A stretch of 50,542 nucleotides of DNA from Desulfobulbaceae bacterium (GCA_011390165.1 JAABSV010000031.1:1-50542); one strand, 5' to 3'. Shown: positions 27,184 to 36,122, numbered from the stretch's first letter. A program made the numbers and translations. The notes: generated by a model from the letters alone, not told the origin.

Positions 27184-28067
27184 GTTTCTGGTTTACCGTT
27201 CTCCGCCAGCTCGGCCGCAACCTCCGCCAGACCTGGGGATCGCAGTTAATGACCCTGCTGACGGTGAGCCTATCGGTGCTGATCTTCGCCTTTTTTTACC
27301 TGGTTTACACCAATATGCTCACCCTGGGCGATAAACTGGGCGATGACCTCAGCCTGATTGTCTATCTCGAGGAGGAGCCGGAGCCGGAACTGCAGGAACA
27401 GCTGAACCGGAAGATCCGCAGCTTCGACGAGGTGGAGGAGATCCGCTTTGTCTCCCGGGCCGAGGCCTACGAACGGTTTGCCGCCCAACTGGGGGAAAAC
27501 CGGGACGTCTTATCCGACATGCCGAAGGACTTTCTGCCCCCTTCCATTGAAATCGTCCCTTTGAAAAATCTCCGCAGCCTCAACCAGATGAAGGTCTTTT
27601 CCGCCTATCTTGCCCGCCTGCCCGGCTCCCTCAAGGTTCAGTACGGCCAGGACTGGGTGGAGCGTTTCTACTACTTCACCCGACTGCTGTCGATCATCGT
27701 CCTGCTCAGCGGCACCCTGCTCATCCTCACCACCATCTTCATGGTGGCCTACACCATCCGGCTGACCATTCTCGGCCGTCAGGCGGAACTCGAGCTGTTG
27801 AAACTGGTTGGCGCCACCAACAACTATATCCGTACCCCCTACCTGCTGGAAGGGTTCCTGCAGGGACTGCTCGGCTCTTCCTTCGGCCTCTGCTCCCTCT
27901 TTGTCCTGTTCAACTGGATCAAGTTGCGCTTTTCCGGACCGGTACTCCTCAACCTCTTTGAATTCTCCTTTTTCAGCCCGACGGTGAGCGGCACCATCAT
28001 CGTCGTCTCCATCCTCCTCTGCACCCTGGGGAGTTACGCACCGATGCAGAAGTTTCTCCGTATCTGA
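27180..28067 (+). CDS. ftsX: Cell division protein FtsX
   Basis: 295 aa with four membrane helices (about 25-48, 165-190, 215-245, 265-285). A large extracytoplasmic loop lies between helices 1 and 2 (SLIVYLEEEPEPELQEQLN). The C-terminal segment RQAELELLKLVGATNNYIR is the FtsX/MacB permease core. It transmits ATP hydrolysis by FtsE across the membrane to the EnvC-like protein encoded next. ATGA overlap with ftsE. Confidence 0.95.
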   Translation: MSFWFTVLRQLGRNLRQTWGSQLMTLLTVSLSVLIFAFFYLVYTNMLTLGDKLGDDLSLIVYLEEEPEPELQEQLNRKIRSFDEVEEIRFVSRAEAYERFAAQLGENRDVLSDMPKDFLPPSIEIVPLKNLRSLNQMKVFSAYLARLPGSLKVQYGQDWVERFYYFTRLLSIIVLLSGTLLILTTIFMVAYTIRLTILGRQAELELLKLVGATNNYIRTPYLLEGFLQGLLGSSFGLCSLFVLFNWIKLRFSGPVLLNLFEFSFFSPTVSGTIIVVSILLCTLGSYAPMQKFLRI

Positions 28068-28084
28068 GCCCGCCGGATCATGCC

Positions 28085-29386
28085 GTGACCAGCCGTCGCC
28101 CACTACTCCACCACCCCCTTCGCCACCGGCACCTTCGCCGCTCCCGGTCCAGGCTGTATCGGAAGTACGGTGATTGTGGGCATTGCGGGGACTGCGGGCA
28201 ATACAGATTTTGGGGCCTGCTCTTTCTACTGGTCGCCGCCCTTCTCCTGCCGACACCTCCGCCGGCCGCCGCGGCCGATGTCGCCAGTTACCGGATCAAT
28301 ATCCGCCGGCTGCAGCAGGGTATTATGAAACAGGAGGACCAGATCACCGCCAGCCGCGACCGGGAGCGAACCATCCTCGTCGACCTGGAAACCCTCGACC
28401 AACGGCTCAGCCGACAACAGGAGAGGTTGCTCGAACTGGAAGAGAAGATGGCCCGCCAGCATCTGCTCATCGCCCAGGAGGAGGAGAAGCTGGAGAAGGC
28501 CCGTGGTGATCGGGACAGAGTGGAGGCCCATCTGCAGAAGCGGCTCACCGCCTACTACACCGTCGGCAGATCAGGGCTGGTGAACGTCGCCTTCTCCACC
28601 CGCACCCTGCCGGAACTGCTCACCTTCAACGATGCCTTCGACAATCTGATCAGGTACGACGAGGGGGTTATCCGCTCCTTCCGGCAAAGCATCCAGGAGA
28701 TGGAAAGGGTACGTACCGCTTTAGACCTGGAGAAGGGAATCCTCGAGGATTTTCTCGCCCAGACAGTGGCCGAAAAAGAGGCCCTCGAGCAGACCAGGCA
28801 GGAAAAGGCCGCCCTGCTCACCCAGGTCCGCACCCAGAGCGAACTCCACCGCCAGGCGGCCGAGGAGATGGAGCAGGCGGCGGAGGAACTCTCGCAGGCG
28901 ATTGTCGCCATCAAAAGCAAGGGCGGGGGGGACGCCAAAGGCTTCGAGGCGGAGAAGGGGCGGCTGCCGCCACCGGTGGACGGAACCCTGCTCACCCTCT
29001 TCCAGCAGGAACGCACCGACAGGCTCGGGGTGACGAAGAAATCGGACGGCATCGAACTGCACGCCGGCGACGGCACCCGGGTGGTGGCGGTCAGCCCGGG
29101 GGAAGTTATCTTCTCGGGCTATTTGCGCGGTTACGGTAATGCCGTTATAGTACACCATGGCCTGCAGTACTATACGATTACCGCCCGGGTGGAAAAGATC
29201 CTGGTGGCCAAAGGCGACAAGGTTCGCGGCGAACAGCAGATAGGTTCCATCGGGGTCACCGCCAGTCTCTTTGACGAGGGGCTCTACTTCGAGATCCGCC
29301 ATGGCCGCACCCCCCTCGACCCCTTGCTCTGGCTCAACCCGAACCGTATGCAGGCCCCGGATGAAGATCACAGCCCGCGAAGATAA
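28085..29386 (+). CDS. envC: EnvC-like murein hydrolase activator (coiled coil plus degenerate LytM domain)
   Basis: 433 aa from GTG 28085. A long basic N-terminus containing CGDCGHCGDCGQ (9-bp DNA repeats) leads into a hydrophobic signal segment (about 43-62). Long coiled coils follow (about 70-280), then an M23/LytM domain (about 300-420). The zinc ligands are lost: the HxxxD region reads SDGIELHAGDG and the HxH position reads YTITARV, as in EnvC-type activators that are not enzymes. It sits directly after ftsEX, so it should be the periplasmic effector that activates amidases. No ATG start exists near the signal segment. Confidence 0.88.
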   Translation: MTSRRPLLHHPLRHRHLRRSRSRLYRKYGDCGHCGDCGQYRFWGLLFLLVAALLLPTPPPAAAADVASYRINIRRLQQGIMKQEDQITASRDRERTILVDLETLDQRLSRQQERLLELEEKMARQHLLIAQEEEKLEKARGDRDRVEAHLQKRLTAYYTVGRSGLVNVAFSTRTLPELLTFNDAFDNLIRYDEGVIRSFRQSIQEMERVRTALDLEKGILEDFLAQTVAEKEALEQTRQEKAALLTQVRTQSELHRQAAEEMEQAAEELSQAIVAIKSKGGGDAKGFEAEKGRLPPPVDGTLLTLFQQERTDRLGVTKKSDGIELHAGDGTRVVAVSPGEVIFSGYLRGYGNAVIVHHGLQYYTITARVEKILVAKGDKVRGEQQIGSIGVTASLFDEGLYFEIRHGRTPLDPLLWLNPNRMQAPDEDHSPRR

Positions 29387-29404
29387 CCTCTACCACGAGT
29401 GCCA

Positions 29405-30766
29405 ATGCTCAACTTGCTGATTTTTTTAACATCTCTTTCTCCCGTACGGGGTCGGTACCGCCTGCTCCCCCGCCGACTCACCTTCCTGCTCTTGCCGCTC
29501 CTGCTCCTCTTGAGCACCGTTGCCGCCCAGGCGGAGATATCCCGCGAGCAGCGGGCGGCCACCTATCGGCAACTGGAGATATTTGCCAACGTCCTCTCCA
29601 TCCTCCAGGAAAATTACGTCGAGGAGATCGACGCCGGCGAGGTGCTGGACGGGGCGATGCGCGGTCTGCTCTACACCCTCGACCCGCACTCCTCCTACCT
29701 GCCGCCGGAAGGGTTCCAGGAACTGCAGGAGGAGACCCGTGGCTCTTTTTCGGGGATCGGTATCGAGGTGACCATCAAGGACGACCGACTGACCGTGGTC
29801 ACCGCCATCGTTGATACCCCGGCCGATCGGGCCGGCATCCTCCCCGGTGATGTGCTTGTCGAGATCGACGGCAGCAGGACGAAGAACATGGGCCATTACG
29901 ACGCGATCAAGAAGCTGCGCGGGCCGCCGGGAAAACCGGTGACCGTGACCATTCTCCGCAAAGGGGCGGAGGGGGCGCGGAAGCTGACCATGAACCGGGC
30001 GATGATTCCCCTCCAGTCGGTGCGCCAGGAGGTGCTTTCACCGGGGCTGGTGTATATGCGGATAACCAATTTCCAAAGCCACACGGCCGGCGACTTCAAG
30101 GCATCCCTGGACCAACAGCACGGCAAGGAACCGATCAAGGGGCTGATTCTCGACCTGCGCAACAACCCCGGCGGCCTCCTCCACCAGGCGGTGAGCGTTG
30201 CCGACATCTTTCTCCAGGAGGGGACCATCGTCTCCACCCGGGGGCGGCGGTCGGACCAGAATGCGGTCTTCTCGGCCCATGACAGTGGCCGGGAACACAA
30301 CTATCCACTGGTCGTGCTGGTCAACGAGGGGTCGGCCAGCGCTGCGGAAATCGTCGCCGGGGCGATCCAGGCCCACAATCGGGGAATCATTGTCGGCACC
30401 CAGACCTTTGGCAAGGGGTCGGTGCAGACCGTTATCCCCCTCCCCGACGGGGCCGGTCTGCGGATGACCACCGCCACGTACTATACCCCCGACAACCGGT
30501 CGATTCAGGCCAAAGGGATCACCCCGGATGTCGAGGTTGCCTATGTCGCCTGCCGCGATGATGCCCCTGAGCCAACGCCCCAGACTATCGTCAAGGAGGT
30601 GGAACTGAGCAACCATCTGCCCGGCCGCGAGGAAGGGGCGTCGGAGGAGGAAAACGAGGCGGAGAGAAGACTGGAGAAGCGGTTGAGCCTGGACAACCAA
30701 CTGCGCACCGCCTACAACATCGTCAAGAGCCTCAATCTCTATTCGCAGTTCCAGGAAAAGCGCTGA
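29405..30766 (+). CDS. ctpA: C-terminal processing peptidase, S41 family (PDZ protease)
   Basis: 453 aa. A signal peptide with a long hydrophobic stretch (LTFLLLPLLLLLSTVAAQA) precedes an N-terminal helical region, a PDZ domain (FSGIGIEVTIKDDRLTVV, AGILPGDVLVEIDG) and the S41 protease core with catalytic Ser in NEGSASAAEIVAGA and Lys in TFGKGSVQTV. It is a periplasmic protease; downstream of ftsEX-envC it probably trims cell-wall hydrolase regulators, a known role for some Ctp proteases. ATG 29405; a GTG two codons earlier is possible. Confidence 0.95.
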   Translation: MLNLLIFLTSLSPVRGRYRLLPRRLTFLLLPLLLLLSTVAAQAEISREQRAATYRQLEIFANVLSILQENYVEEIDAGEVLDGAMRGLLYTLDPHSSYLPPEGFQELQEETRGSFSGIGIEVTIKDDRLTVVTAIVDTPADRAGILPGDVLVEIDGSRTKNMGHYDAIKKLRGPPGKPVTVTILRKGAEGARKLTMNRAMIPLQSVRQEVLSPGLVYMRITNFQSHTAGDFKASLDQQHGKEPIKGLILDLRNNPGGLLHQAVSVADIFLQEGTIVSTRGRRSDQNAVFSAHDSGREHNYPLVVLVNEGSASAAEIVAGAIQAHNRGIIVGTQTFGKGSVQTVIPLPDGAGLRMTTATYYTPDNRSIQAKGITPDVEVAYVACRDDAPEPTPQTIVKEVELSNHLPGREEGASEEENEAERRLEKRLSLDNQLRTAYNIVKSLNLYSQFQEKR

Positions 30767-30796
30767 AGGGGGAGGGCACTGTCCGGAACGGGCTGA

Positions 30797-31708
30797 TCAG
30801 ATGCCCAGTTCCCTGAGAAAGCGGCTGTCCTGGGACCAGTTTTTCTTCACCTTCACCCAGAGTTTCAGGACCACCTTGCAGTCAAGCAGTTTTTCCATGT
30901 CCCGGCGGGCGGCGGTGCCGATGCTTTTCAGCTTGCTCCCCCCCTTGCCGATGAGAATCCCCTTCTGGGAATCCTTTTCCAAAACGATGGCGGCGTGGAT
31001 GGTCACCAGCTGCCGTTCCGGCTCCTCCTTGAAGCTCTCGATGAGCACCGCCGTGGCGTAGGGGATCTCCTGGCCGGTGAGGAGAAAGACCTTTTCCCGG
31101 ACAATTTCGCCACAGAGAAAACGCTCCGAAGCATCTGTCGGAAAATCCTCCGGAAAATAGCGCGGCCCGAAGGGGAGCAGGGAAAGCAGTTCGGCAACCA
31201 CCGCCGCCACCCCATCCCCCTTGAGGGCAGAGATGGGCACCACCGCCCGGAATGGGTGGCTGCCGGCCATGGTCTCGATGAGGGGGAGGAGCCGCCGCCG
31301 GTCAACCAGGTCGATCTTGTTTAGGAGCAGGATGGCCGGGCTGCAAAGCTGCTGGAAGTAGCCGGCAAGTTCGCTGCCCACGGCGCTGCCGCCGGCGGCA
31401 GCAGCCCGGGAGGCGTCGAGGAGGAAGAGCACCACATCGACATCGGTCAGGCTGGCCAGGGCCACCTTCACCATCTCCTGATTGAGTTGTTCTTTGGCCG
31501 CATGCAGCCCCGGGGTGTCGAGGAAGACGATCTGGTGGCCGGGGCCGTTCAGAATCCCGACTATCCGGTTCCGGGTAGTCTGCGGCTTCGGGGTAACGAT
31601 GGAGATCTTCTGGCCAAGCAAATGGTTGAGCAGGGTCGACTTGCCGGCGTTGGGCGGCCCGACGATGGCCACCATTCCGGAGCGGAGTTGTTCGGGTATC
31701 TCGTTCAT
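30797..31708 (-). CDS. era: GTPase Era
   Basis: 303 aa. G1 is GPPNAGKSTLLN, the switch TPKPQTTRN, G3 DTPGLH, G4 NKID; the C-terminal KH domain has the GxxG loop in GILIGKGGSKLKSIG. It binds 16S rRNA during 30S maturation. Start ATG 31708 lacks a clear ribosome site, but upstream extension is not conserved. It converges on ctpA with a 30-bp gap that has no hairpin terminator. Confidence 0.96.
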   Translation of the reverse strand: MNEIPEQLRSGMVAIVGPPNAGKSTLLNHLLGQKISIVTPKPQTTRNRIVGILNGPGHQIVFLDTPGLHAAKEQLNQEMVKVALASLTDVDVVLFLLDASRAAAAGGSAVGSELAGYFQQLCSPAILLLNKIDLVDRRRLLPLIETMAGSHPFRAVVPISALKGDGVAAVVAELLSLLPFGPRYFPEDFPTDASERFLCGEIVREKVFLLTGQEIPYATAVLIESFKEEPERQLVTIHAAIVLEKDSQKGILIGKGGSKLKSIGTAARRDMEKLLDCKVVLKLWVKVKKNWSQDSRFLRELGI

Positions 31709-31906
31709 GGCATAGGGGGACGCTGAGGGGCGAGAGGGCAGGGGCTCGGCTGGCGGCAAAAATGCACAGCTGACGATAATACTTCTAGGCAAAATGCCAT
31801 TCTACACTATACTGTTGGCCTGTTGCCGCCTGGAGGGTGGGCGGCGGTGCTGCAGGTGTTGCAGGTGAAGCACTTGCCGGCTCTCGGGGGAAAGGCCGAT
31901 TCCCAC

Positions 31907-31966
31907 TGGTCGTATTGGTCGTATTGGTCGTATTGGTTGCATTACTCGCATAGGTCGCATTGGTCG
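31907..31966. repeat. 9-bp tandem repeat (TGGTCGTAT)
   Basis: Three perfect TGGTCGTAT units (31907-31933) followed by three degenerate ones (TGGTTGCAT, TACTCGCAT, AGGTCGCAT) and a partial unit. Intergenic between era and the RNase gene; no coding support on either strand. Confidence 0.9.
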
Positions 31967-32064
31967 ACCAGCCAGTACTAGCCAGCAGAGCCACTTCAGC
32001 CACTATACTATGCCGGCCAGCCGGTGCGCCCCCTATTTCTTCCAGGGTGGCATAATTGTACTCG

Positions 32065-32203
32065 TTCACCTGCACCCCATTTTTGCCCGGTCAGGCCACC
32101 TCGCAGAGCCAACTCCAGCTCGGCGGCCTGCCTGAACCAACCTGGGGAACTGGCTGATCGGATACAGATCCCGGATCTGCAGCCTTTTGCTGCATACCGG
32201 TGA
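32065..32203. repeat. Dispersed intergenic repeat, full copy A
   Basis: 139 bp running from TTCACC to CATACCGGTGA. It aligns almost without gaps to copy B (36123-36260), sharing blocks CCGGTCAGGCCA, AGAGCCAACTC, GATACAGA and CTGCATACCGGTGA. It can fold around CAGGC/GCCTG pairs. Its right end lies 29 bases before the RNase start codon. Confidence 0.8.
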
Positions 32204-32231
32204 ACGCTTACGCATACTTGATCGAGACGTG

Positions 32232-34235
32232 ATGATTGGTACCGGAAAACTGATAGAATACCTGGACGGCGGCAGGTTCGTCTGTGCTCTGGTGACCGAG
32301 TGCCAGCCCAAACGCCTCCGTCTGCTCAACCAGAATGGCCGGGAGATAAATCTCCCCCTCTCGCGAATTGTCCACTGCTCCCGGCAGACCCATCCCCTGC
32401 ACGGCAGCCGTGAAGCGATCACCCGCCAGCTGCGCGAGGCCACCGAGAAACGCAGCCGGTTGATGGAACAGATCGATCTGGAAGAGGTCTGGCAGTTGGT
32501 CATCGAGGACGGTGCCGGCTCCTTCACCCCCGATTTTCTGGTGGAACTGGTCTTCGGCGAGGAGGCCGGCGACGACACCGTCTCCGCCTTTCTCCGCTGC
32601 GTCTTTGCCGACAAGCTCTACTTCAAATACCGGGAGGGGTTGATCCAGGCCAACAGCCAGGAAAAGGTCGAGCAACTCCTCATACAGCTGGAAAAGGAGG
32701 CGAAACGGGCAAAACAGGTGACCGACGGGGCGGAGCTGCTCCAGGCAATCATGGCCGACCCGCCCTGCAGCGGCCCCTTCTCCCCGGCTCAGGAGGAGAT
32801 TCTCAACCTTATCCGCGACCACTATCTCTTCGGGGCAGATGCGGCCGACAGCGAGACCGCCCAAAAAGTGCTCAAGGCGGCGGGGCTGCAGCGACCACAC
32901 GCCCCTTTCGAGATCCTGGTCAAGGCCGGCATCTGGTCGGCCAACGAAAACCTCCCCCTTCTCCGCCAGGAACTGCCGGTCAACTTTTCGCTCGCCGCCC
33001 GCCAGCAGGCTGAGCAGATTCTCCAGCGGGGGCAGAAAGAGCTTTTTGATGACCCCGGCCGGCTCGATCTCACCGACCTGCCCACCCTGACCATCGACGG
33101 TCCGACCACTCTTGATTTCGATGACGCCCTCAGTATCGAGGAGCAGGAGGGAAACTACCTGGTCGGTATCCATATCTCCGACGTCGCCCACTACGTCCGT
33201 CCCGGTGATTCTCTCTTTGCCGAGGCGATGCGCCGGGGGACCTCCATCTACTTCCCCGAGGGGCAGATTCCCATGCTTCCCCGCCACCTCTCCCAGGGGG
33301 TGTGCAGCCTGATCCAGGACGAGGTGCGGGCCACCTTCAGTTTCATGGTCCTCCTCTCGCCGGAGGCGGAAGTGCTCAGGGTACGGATCGCCCCGTCGAT
33401 TATCAAGGTGAAGCGACGGCTCACCTACGACGAGGTTGACCGGATGCTGGAGAGTGACCCGGAGATCCGCCTGCTCAATATGCTCCGCCAAAAGCTCCGC
33501 AGCGAACGGTTGAAGAATGGCGCCCTGCTCCTGCCCTTCCCCGATGTCAATATCTTCATCGACAATCAGGGCAAGGTCCATGTCAGTCTGAGCAAGAGCG
33601 ACACCCCGGCGCGGACCATCGTCTCCGAGATGATGATCCTTGCCAACCGTGAGGCGGCCCGCTACGTCGCCGACCGGATGGTGCCGGGGCTGTTCCGTTC
33701 CCAGCCGCCGCTGCAGAACCGGCTGGTACACGGCGAAGACGACGACCTCTTCCAGAACACCCTGCAGCGCAAAAACCTCCCCCGCGGCGAACTGGGGACG
33801 GTGGCCAAGGCCCACAGCGGTCTCGGCGTCGGCCAGTATACGACGATCACCTCGCCCATCCGCCGCCTGCTCGATCTGGTCATGCAGCACCAGTTGAACA
33901 GTATCGTCCGCCGGCGTGAGCCCAGTTTCACCGAAGAGATGTGTCGCGACTTCACCTCGATCCTCTCCCGGGTGCTCACTGCCGCCAACAATGTCCGCCA
34001 CCAGCGGCAGCGTTACTGGCTGCTCAAATACCTGGCCGAACGCCAGGGCCAGTACCTCGATGCCCTGGTTATCCAGAGCGGTCCGAAACGGCTCAACCTG
34101 CTTCTCACCGACATCCTCATGGATGTCGACCTCCCCCCTCCGGGCGGCAGCCAACCCCCAAGCCAGAACGGCCTGGTCAAGATACGGGTGGCGAAATCAG
34201 ACCCCCTCGACAACACCGTCCGCTTCGAGTGGTGA
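32232..34235 (+). CDS. RNase II/RNase R family exoribonuclease (RNB domain)
   Basis: 667 aa. The RNB catalytic domain (about 290-600) has the acidic metal-binding run TIDGPTTLDFDDALS, HISDVAHYVRPG, PRHLSQGVCSL and YTTITSPIRRLLDL. The N-terminal region is not a standard cold-shock pair but a short beta domain followed by helices, more like cyanobacterial/plant RNB proteins. It degrades RNA 3'-5'. Start ATG 32232 (GTG directly before it); longer TTG frames upstream run into the dispersed repeat and are unlikely. Confidence 0.9.
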   Translation: MIGTGKLIEYLDGGRFVCALVTECQPKRLRLLNQNGREINLPLSRIVHCSRQTHPLHGSREAITRQLREATEKRSRLMEQIDLEEVWQLVIEDGAGSFTPDFLVELVFGEEAGDDTVSAFLRCVFADKLYFKYREGLIQANSQEKVEQLLIQLEKEAKRAKQVTDGAELLQAIMADPPCSGPFSPAQEEILNLIRDHYLFGADAADSETAQKVLKAAGLQRPHAPFEILVKAGIWSANENLPLLRQELPVNFSLAARQQAEQILQRGQKELFDDPGRLDLTDLPTLTIDGPTTLDFDDALSIEEQEGNYLVGIHISDVAHYVRPGDSLFAEAMRRGTSIYFPEGQIPMLPRHLSQGVCSLIQDEVRATFSFMVLLSPEAEVLRVRIAPSIIKVKRRLTYDEVDRMLESDPEIRLLNMLRQKLRSERLKNGALLLPFPDVNIFIDNQGKVHVSLSKSDTPARTIVSEMMILANREAARYVADRMVPGLFRSQPPLQNRLVHGEDDDLFQNTLQRKNLPRGELGTVAKAHSGLGVGQYTTITSPIRRLLDLVMQHQLNSIVRRREPSFTEEMCRDFTSILSRVLTAANNVRHQRQRYWLLKYLAERQGQYLDALVIQSGPKRLNLLLTDILMDVDLPPPGGSQPPSQNGLVKIRVAKSDPLDNTVRFEW

Positions 34236-34440
34236 GCCGGCCGGCCACCCTCAACGGCCCTTCCACCTCTGTACCCGCCCGAGGGCGGCTTGTCCCCTGC
34301 CCCCTTGCTTTCTTGCCGCCTGCTCTATTACCAGCATGTCCCCATTTGCTTTTGCCCTCATTGCACCTTTTTACCCTCATTGTCACTTGCCATCGAGTCT
34401 GCTTGCCCACTTATCTCCCTTACTCCCTGTACCCATCGGT

Positions 34441-34458
34441 CGATGTCGCCCGACATCG
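34441..34458. promoter_or_regulatory. Palindrome upstream of the HTH regulator (possible operator)
   Basis: CGATGTCG and CGACATCG around a 2-base spacer, 84 bases before the regulator gene and about 25 bases upstream of its candidate -35. Its right part CCCGACATCG recurs inside a second palindrome (36332-36349) upstream of the glycine-zipper gene. Confidence 0.5.
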
Positions 34459-34482
34459 CCCCTTGTCGCGGCGATTCCCCCT

Positions 34483-34510
34483 TTGCCCCGGCCGCCGAAG
34501 CTGGTATAAA
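34483..34510 (+). promoter_or_regulatory. Candidate promoter of the HTH regulator
   Basis: TTGCCC (34483-34488) and TATAAA (34505-34510) with a 16-base spacer, ending about 32 bases before the start codon. Confidence 0.45.
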
Positions 34511-34542
34511 CCGCTAAAGGATGCGACAAAGAGAGCCAGGAT

Positions 34543-35556
34543 ATGACAATGGATGATATTTTCGGCCCGATGACCATGGTCAGGATTGACGGGGCGAAGA
34601 TCAAGCGGTTGCGGGAAGGGCAGGGGCTGACCCAGCTCTACCTGGCCACTGCCGTCGAGGTGACCACCGACACCATTTCCCGCTGGGAAAATCGCCGCTA
34701 TCCGACGATCAAGAAAGAAAACGCCCTGAAGCTGGCCGAGGCACTGAATGTCGGCCTGGACGACCTGCTTGAGGCGGCAGAGGAGAACACCGCTGCGCCG
34801 GCCGACCCGCCGGCCGTCGCCGGCCTGACGCCCTCCCGTCCCCGGCTGGCCGACCCGCAGCCCTGGTGGCGCCGCCGGGTACCTCCCCTGGTGCCACTCC
34901 GTCCCCTGCCGCTCCTTGCCGGGGCCGCCCTGCTCGGCCTGCTCATCCTGTTCGGCTGGCTTTTCTGGCCCCCACCGACCGATATCGTGCCGGTCGTGGA
35001 ACGGATCCTGCCACCCCACAGCCCGGCCGGACAAGCCTTTCCGGTCCTTCTCCAGGTGCAGGGGGAGCCGGGCAGAAGCACCGCCCTGATCATCAAGGAG
35101 ACCATTCCAGGCGGTGCCACCTTCCTGGCCAGTTCCCCGGCCAGCTCTCCGGTCAGCAACGCCGGCGGTGGTGAGGGCAATGGACAGTCGAGCCAGTCAA
35201 GCCAGTTGAAGTGGCTGACCCGGATCAGCGGCAACAGTGTCCTGGCCTACCTTCTCCGGGTCGACGCCCCGACCGGGGCCACCGTCAACTTTTCCGGCAC
35301 CGCCGCGGTCGGCACCACCAGTGCGGCGCCACCGGCCATCGATGGGGCCTCGGCCATCCTCCTCAGCCCGCACCACTGGGCCGACCGCAACCGCGATAAC
35401 GTGATCAGTGACGACGAGATTCTCGCCGTCTTTGACCGCTACGGCGATCTGGTCGATCTCGATCTGGGTATGACGCTGATCGAGGAGATCTGGCTCAGTT
35501 CCGGGTACCGATGGAACAGTGCCGCCGTCCGCTTCGAGACAAGGGGGGAACAATGA
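34543..35556 (+). CDS. Membrane-anchored XRE-type HTH regulator with extracytoplasmic beta-domain and EF-hand/dockerin-like motif
   Basis: 337 aa. Residues about 14-75 are an XRE/Cro helix-turn-helix (IKRLREGQGLTQLYLATAVE, TDTISRWENRRYP). A Pro-rich linker leads to one transmembrane helix (about 121-142). The rest is extracytoplasmic: a beta-sandwich-like segment (about 155-265: ALIIKETIPGGATFLASSP, LKWLTRISGNSVLAY, DAPTGATVNFSGTAAVG) and then a perfect EF-hand loop DRNRDNVISDDE (281-292) with a GYRW motif near the end (SSGYRWN), as in dockerin-like C-termini of secreted proteins. The topology is that of a one-component transmembrane regulator. The next gene encodes a secreted protein with the same beta-domain. 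Start ATG 34543; ATG 34549 has better spacing to AGGA. Confidence 0.85.
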   Translation: MTMDDIFGPMTMVRIDGAKIKRLREGQGLTQLYLATAVEVTTDTISRWENRRYPTIKKENALKLAEALNVGLDDLLEAAEENTAAPADPPAVAGLTPSRPRLADPQPWWRRRVPPLVPLRPLPLLAGAALLGLLILFGWLFWPPPTDIVPVVERILPPHSPAGQAFPVLLQVQGEPGRSTALIIKETIPGGATFLASSPASSPVSNAGGGEGNGQSSQSSQLKWLTRISGNSVLAYLLRVDAPTGATVNFSGTAAVGTTSAAPPAIDGASAILLSPHHWADRNRDNVISDDEILAVFDRYGDLVDLDLGMTLIEEIWLSSGYRWNSAAVRFETRGEQ

Positions 35557-35657
35557 GACGCCAGGAGAGTATCTGCCGCCCGGTATCTTTCGACCGGGTA
35601 TCGCCCGGTCATCAACCACCTCCGCACCCAGCCACCATGTCTACCAGGAGAGGCACC

Positions 35658-36068
35658 ATGTCATCCCTTTTCCCCATCCGCACCTGCATGCTCGGCCGCC
35701 TGCTGCTGGCCACCGCCCTTCTTGCCGCCGCCCTGTTCACCGTCGTCCCTCCGGCCGAGGCAGCAATCAGTGGCCGCTATCTGGCAGCCTCCGGTGACAG
35801 TATCGTCCTTACCCTGGATGTGCCGGCCGGCTCGTCGGCAATCATTGTCGAGCAGACCATTGCCGCCGGCAACCAGGTGGTGGCCACCTCTCCAACGGCC
35901 AGCAAGGTCTCTGCCCGGGGGGTGAAGTGGCTCTTCAAAAATGTCCAGGCCGGTACCATCACCCTCACCACCCGTCTGAGTGCTCCGCTCCGGGGGGGAG
36001 TGGCTGCCACCGTCCGCTACCACCAGCCGGGCAGCGGGCAGTTCACCGAGTTGCATATCAGACCCTGA
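35658..36068 (+). CDS. Small secreted protein sharing the regulator's beta-domain
   Basis: 136 aa. Residues 1-35 are a signal peptide (LLLATALLAAALFTVVPP, cut after AEA). The mature ~100 residues align with the extracytoplasmic domain of the preceding HTH protein: SAIIVEQTIAAGNQVVATSP against ALIIKETIPGGATFLASSP, then VKWLF against LKWLT, and TRLSAPLRGG against LRVDAPTGA. ATG 35658 has AGGAG seven bases upstream. It lies 101 bases after the regulator on the same strand. No enzymatic motif is present; a binding or assembly role is inference. Confidence 0.8.
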   Translation: MSSLFPIRTCMLGRLLLATALLAAALFTVVPPAEAAISGRYLAASGDSIVLTLDVPAGSSAIIVEQTIAAGNQVVATSPTASKVSARGVKWLFKNVQAGTITLTTRLSAPLRGGVAATVRYHQPGSGQFTELHIRP

Positions 36069-36122
36069 ATTTCCTCGACGACCATCTCCTGCCTGCTAAG
36101 ATTGCAAGGTTTTTAATACCCC

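Larger units (their letters stand above)
31709..32231. other. Repeat-bearing divergent intergenic region (era / RNase)
   Basis: 523 bp. It contains a 9-bp tandem repeat (31907-31966) and a full copy of the dispersed repeat (32065-32203). Near era there is a small GGCA...TGCC hairpin (about 31788-31798) and TATTAT/TATAGT minus-strand -10-like boxes with poor -35s. Minus frame 31785-32075 encodes Asn-Thr repeats and is rejected as a gene. Confidence 0.6.
34236..34542. other. Pyrimidine-rich intergenic region before the HTH regulator
   Basis: 307 bp, strongly C/T-rich on the plus strand. It holds a short hairpin after the RNase gene (34275-34288, CCGCCC/GGGCGG) without a T-tract, a perfect 8-bp palindrome (34441-34458) and a candidate promoter close to the regulator. 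No gene seen. Confidence 0.6.

Noticed and set aside
28085..29386. Active M23 metallopeptidase call for the ftsX-linked gene
   Set aside because: The zinc-binding HxxxD and HxH positions are replaced, so an EnvC-type activator is the better call.
31785..32075. Minus-strand frame encoding Asn-Thr repeats
   Set aside because: The repeats come from the intergenic 9-bp tandem; no ribosome site and the frame runs into the dispersed repeat.
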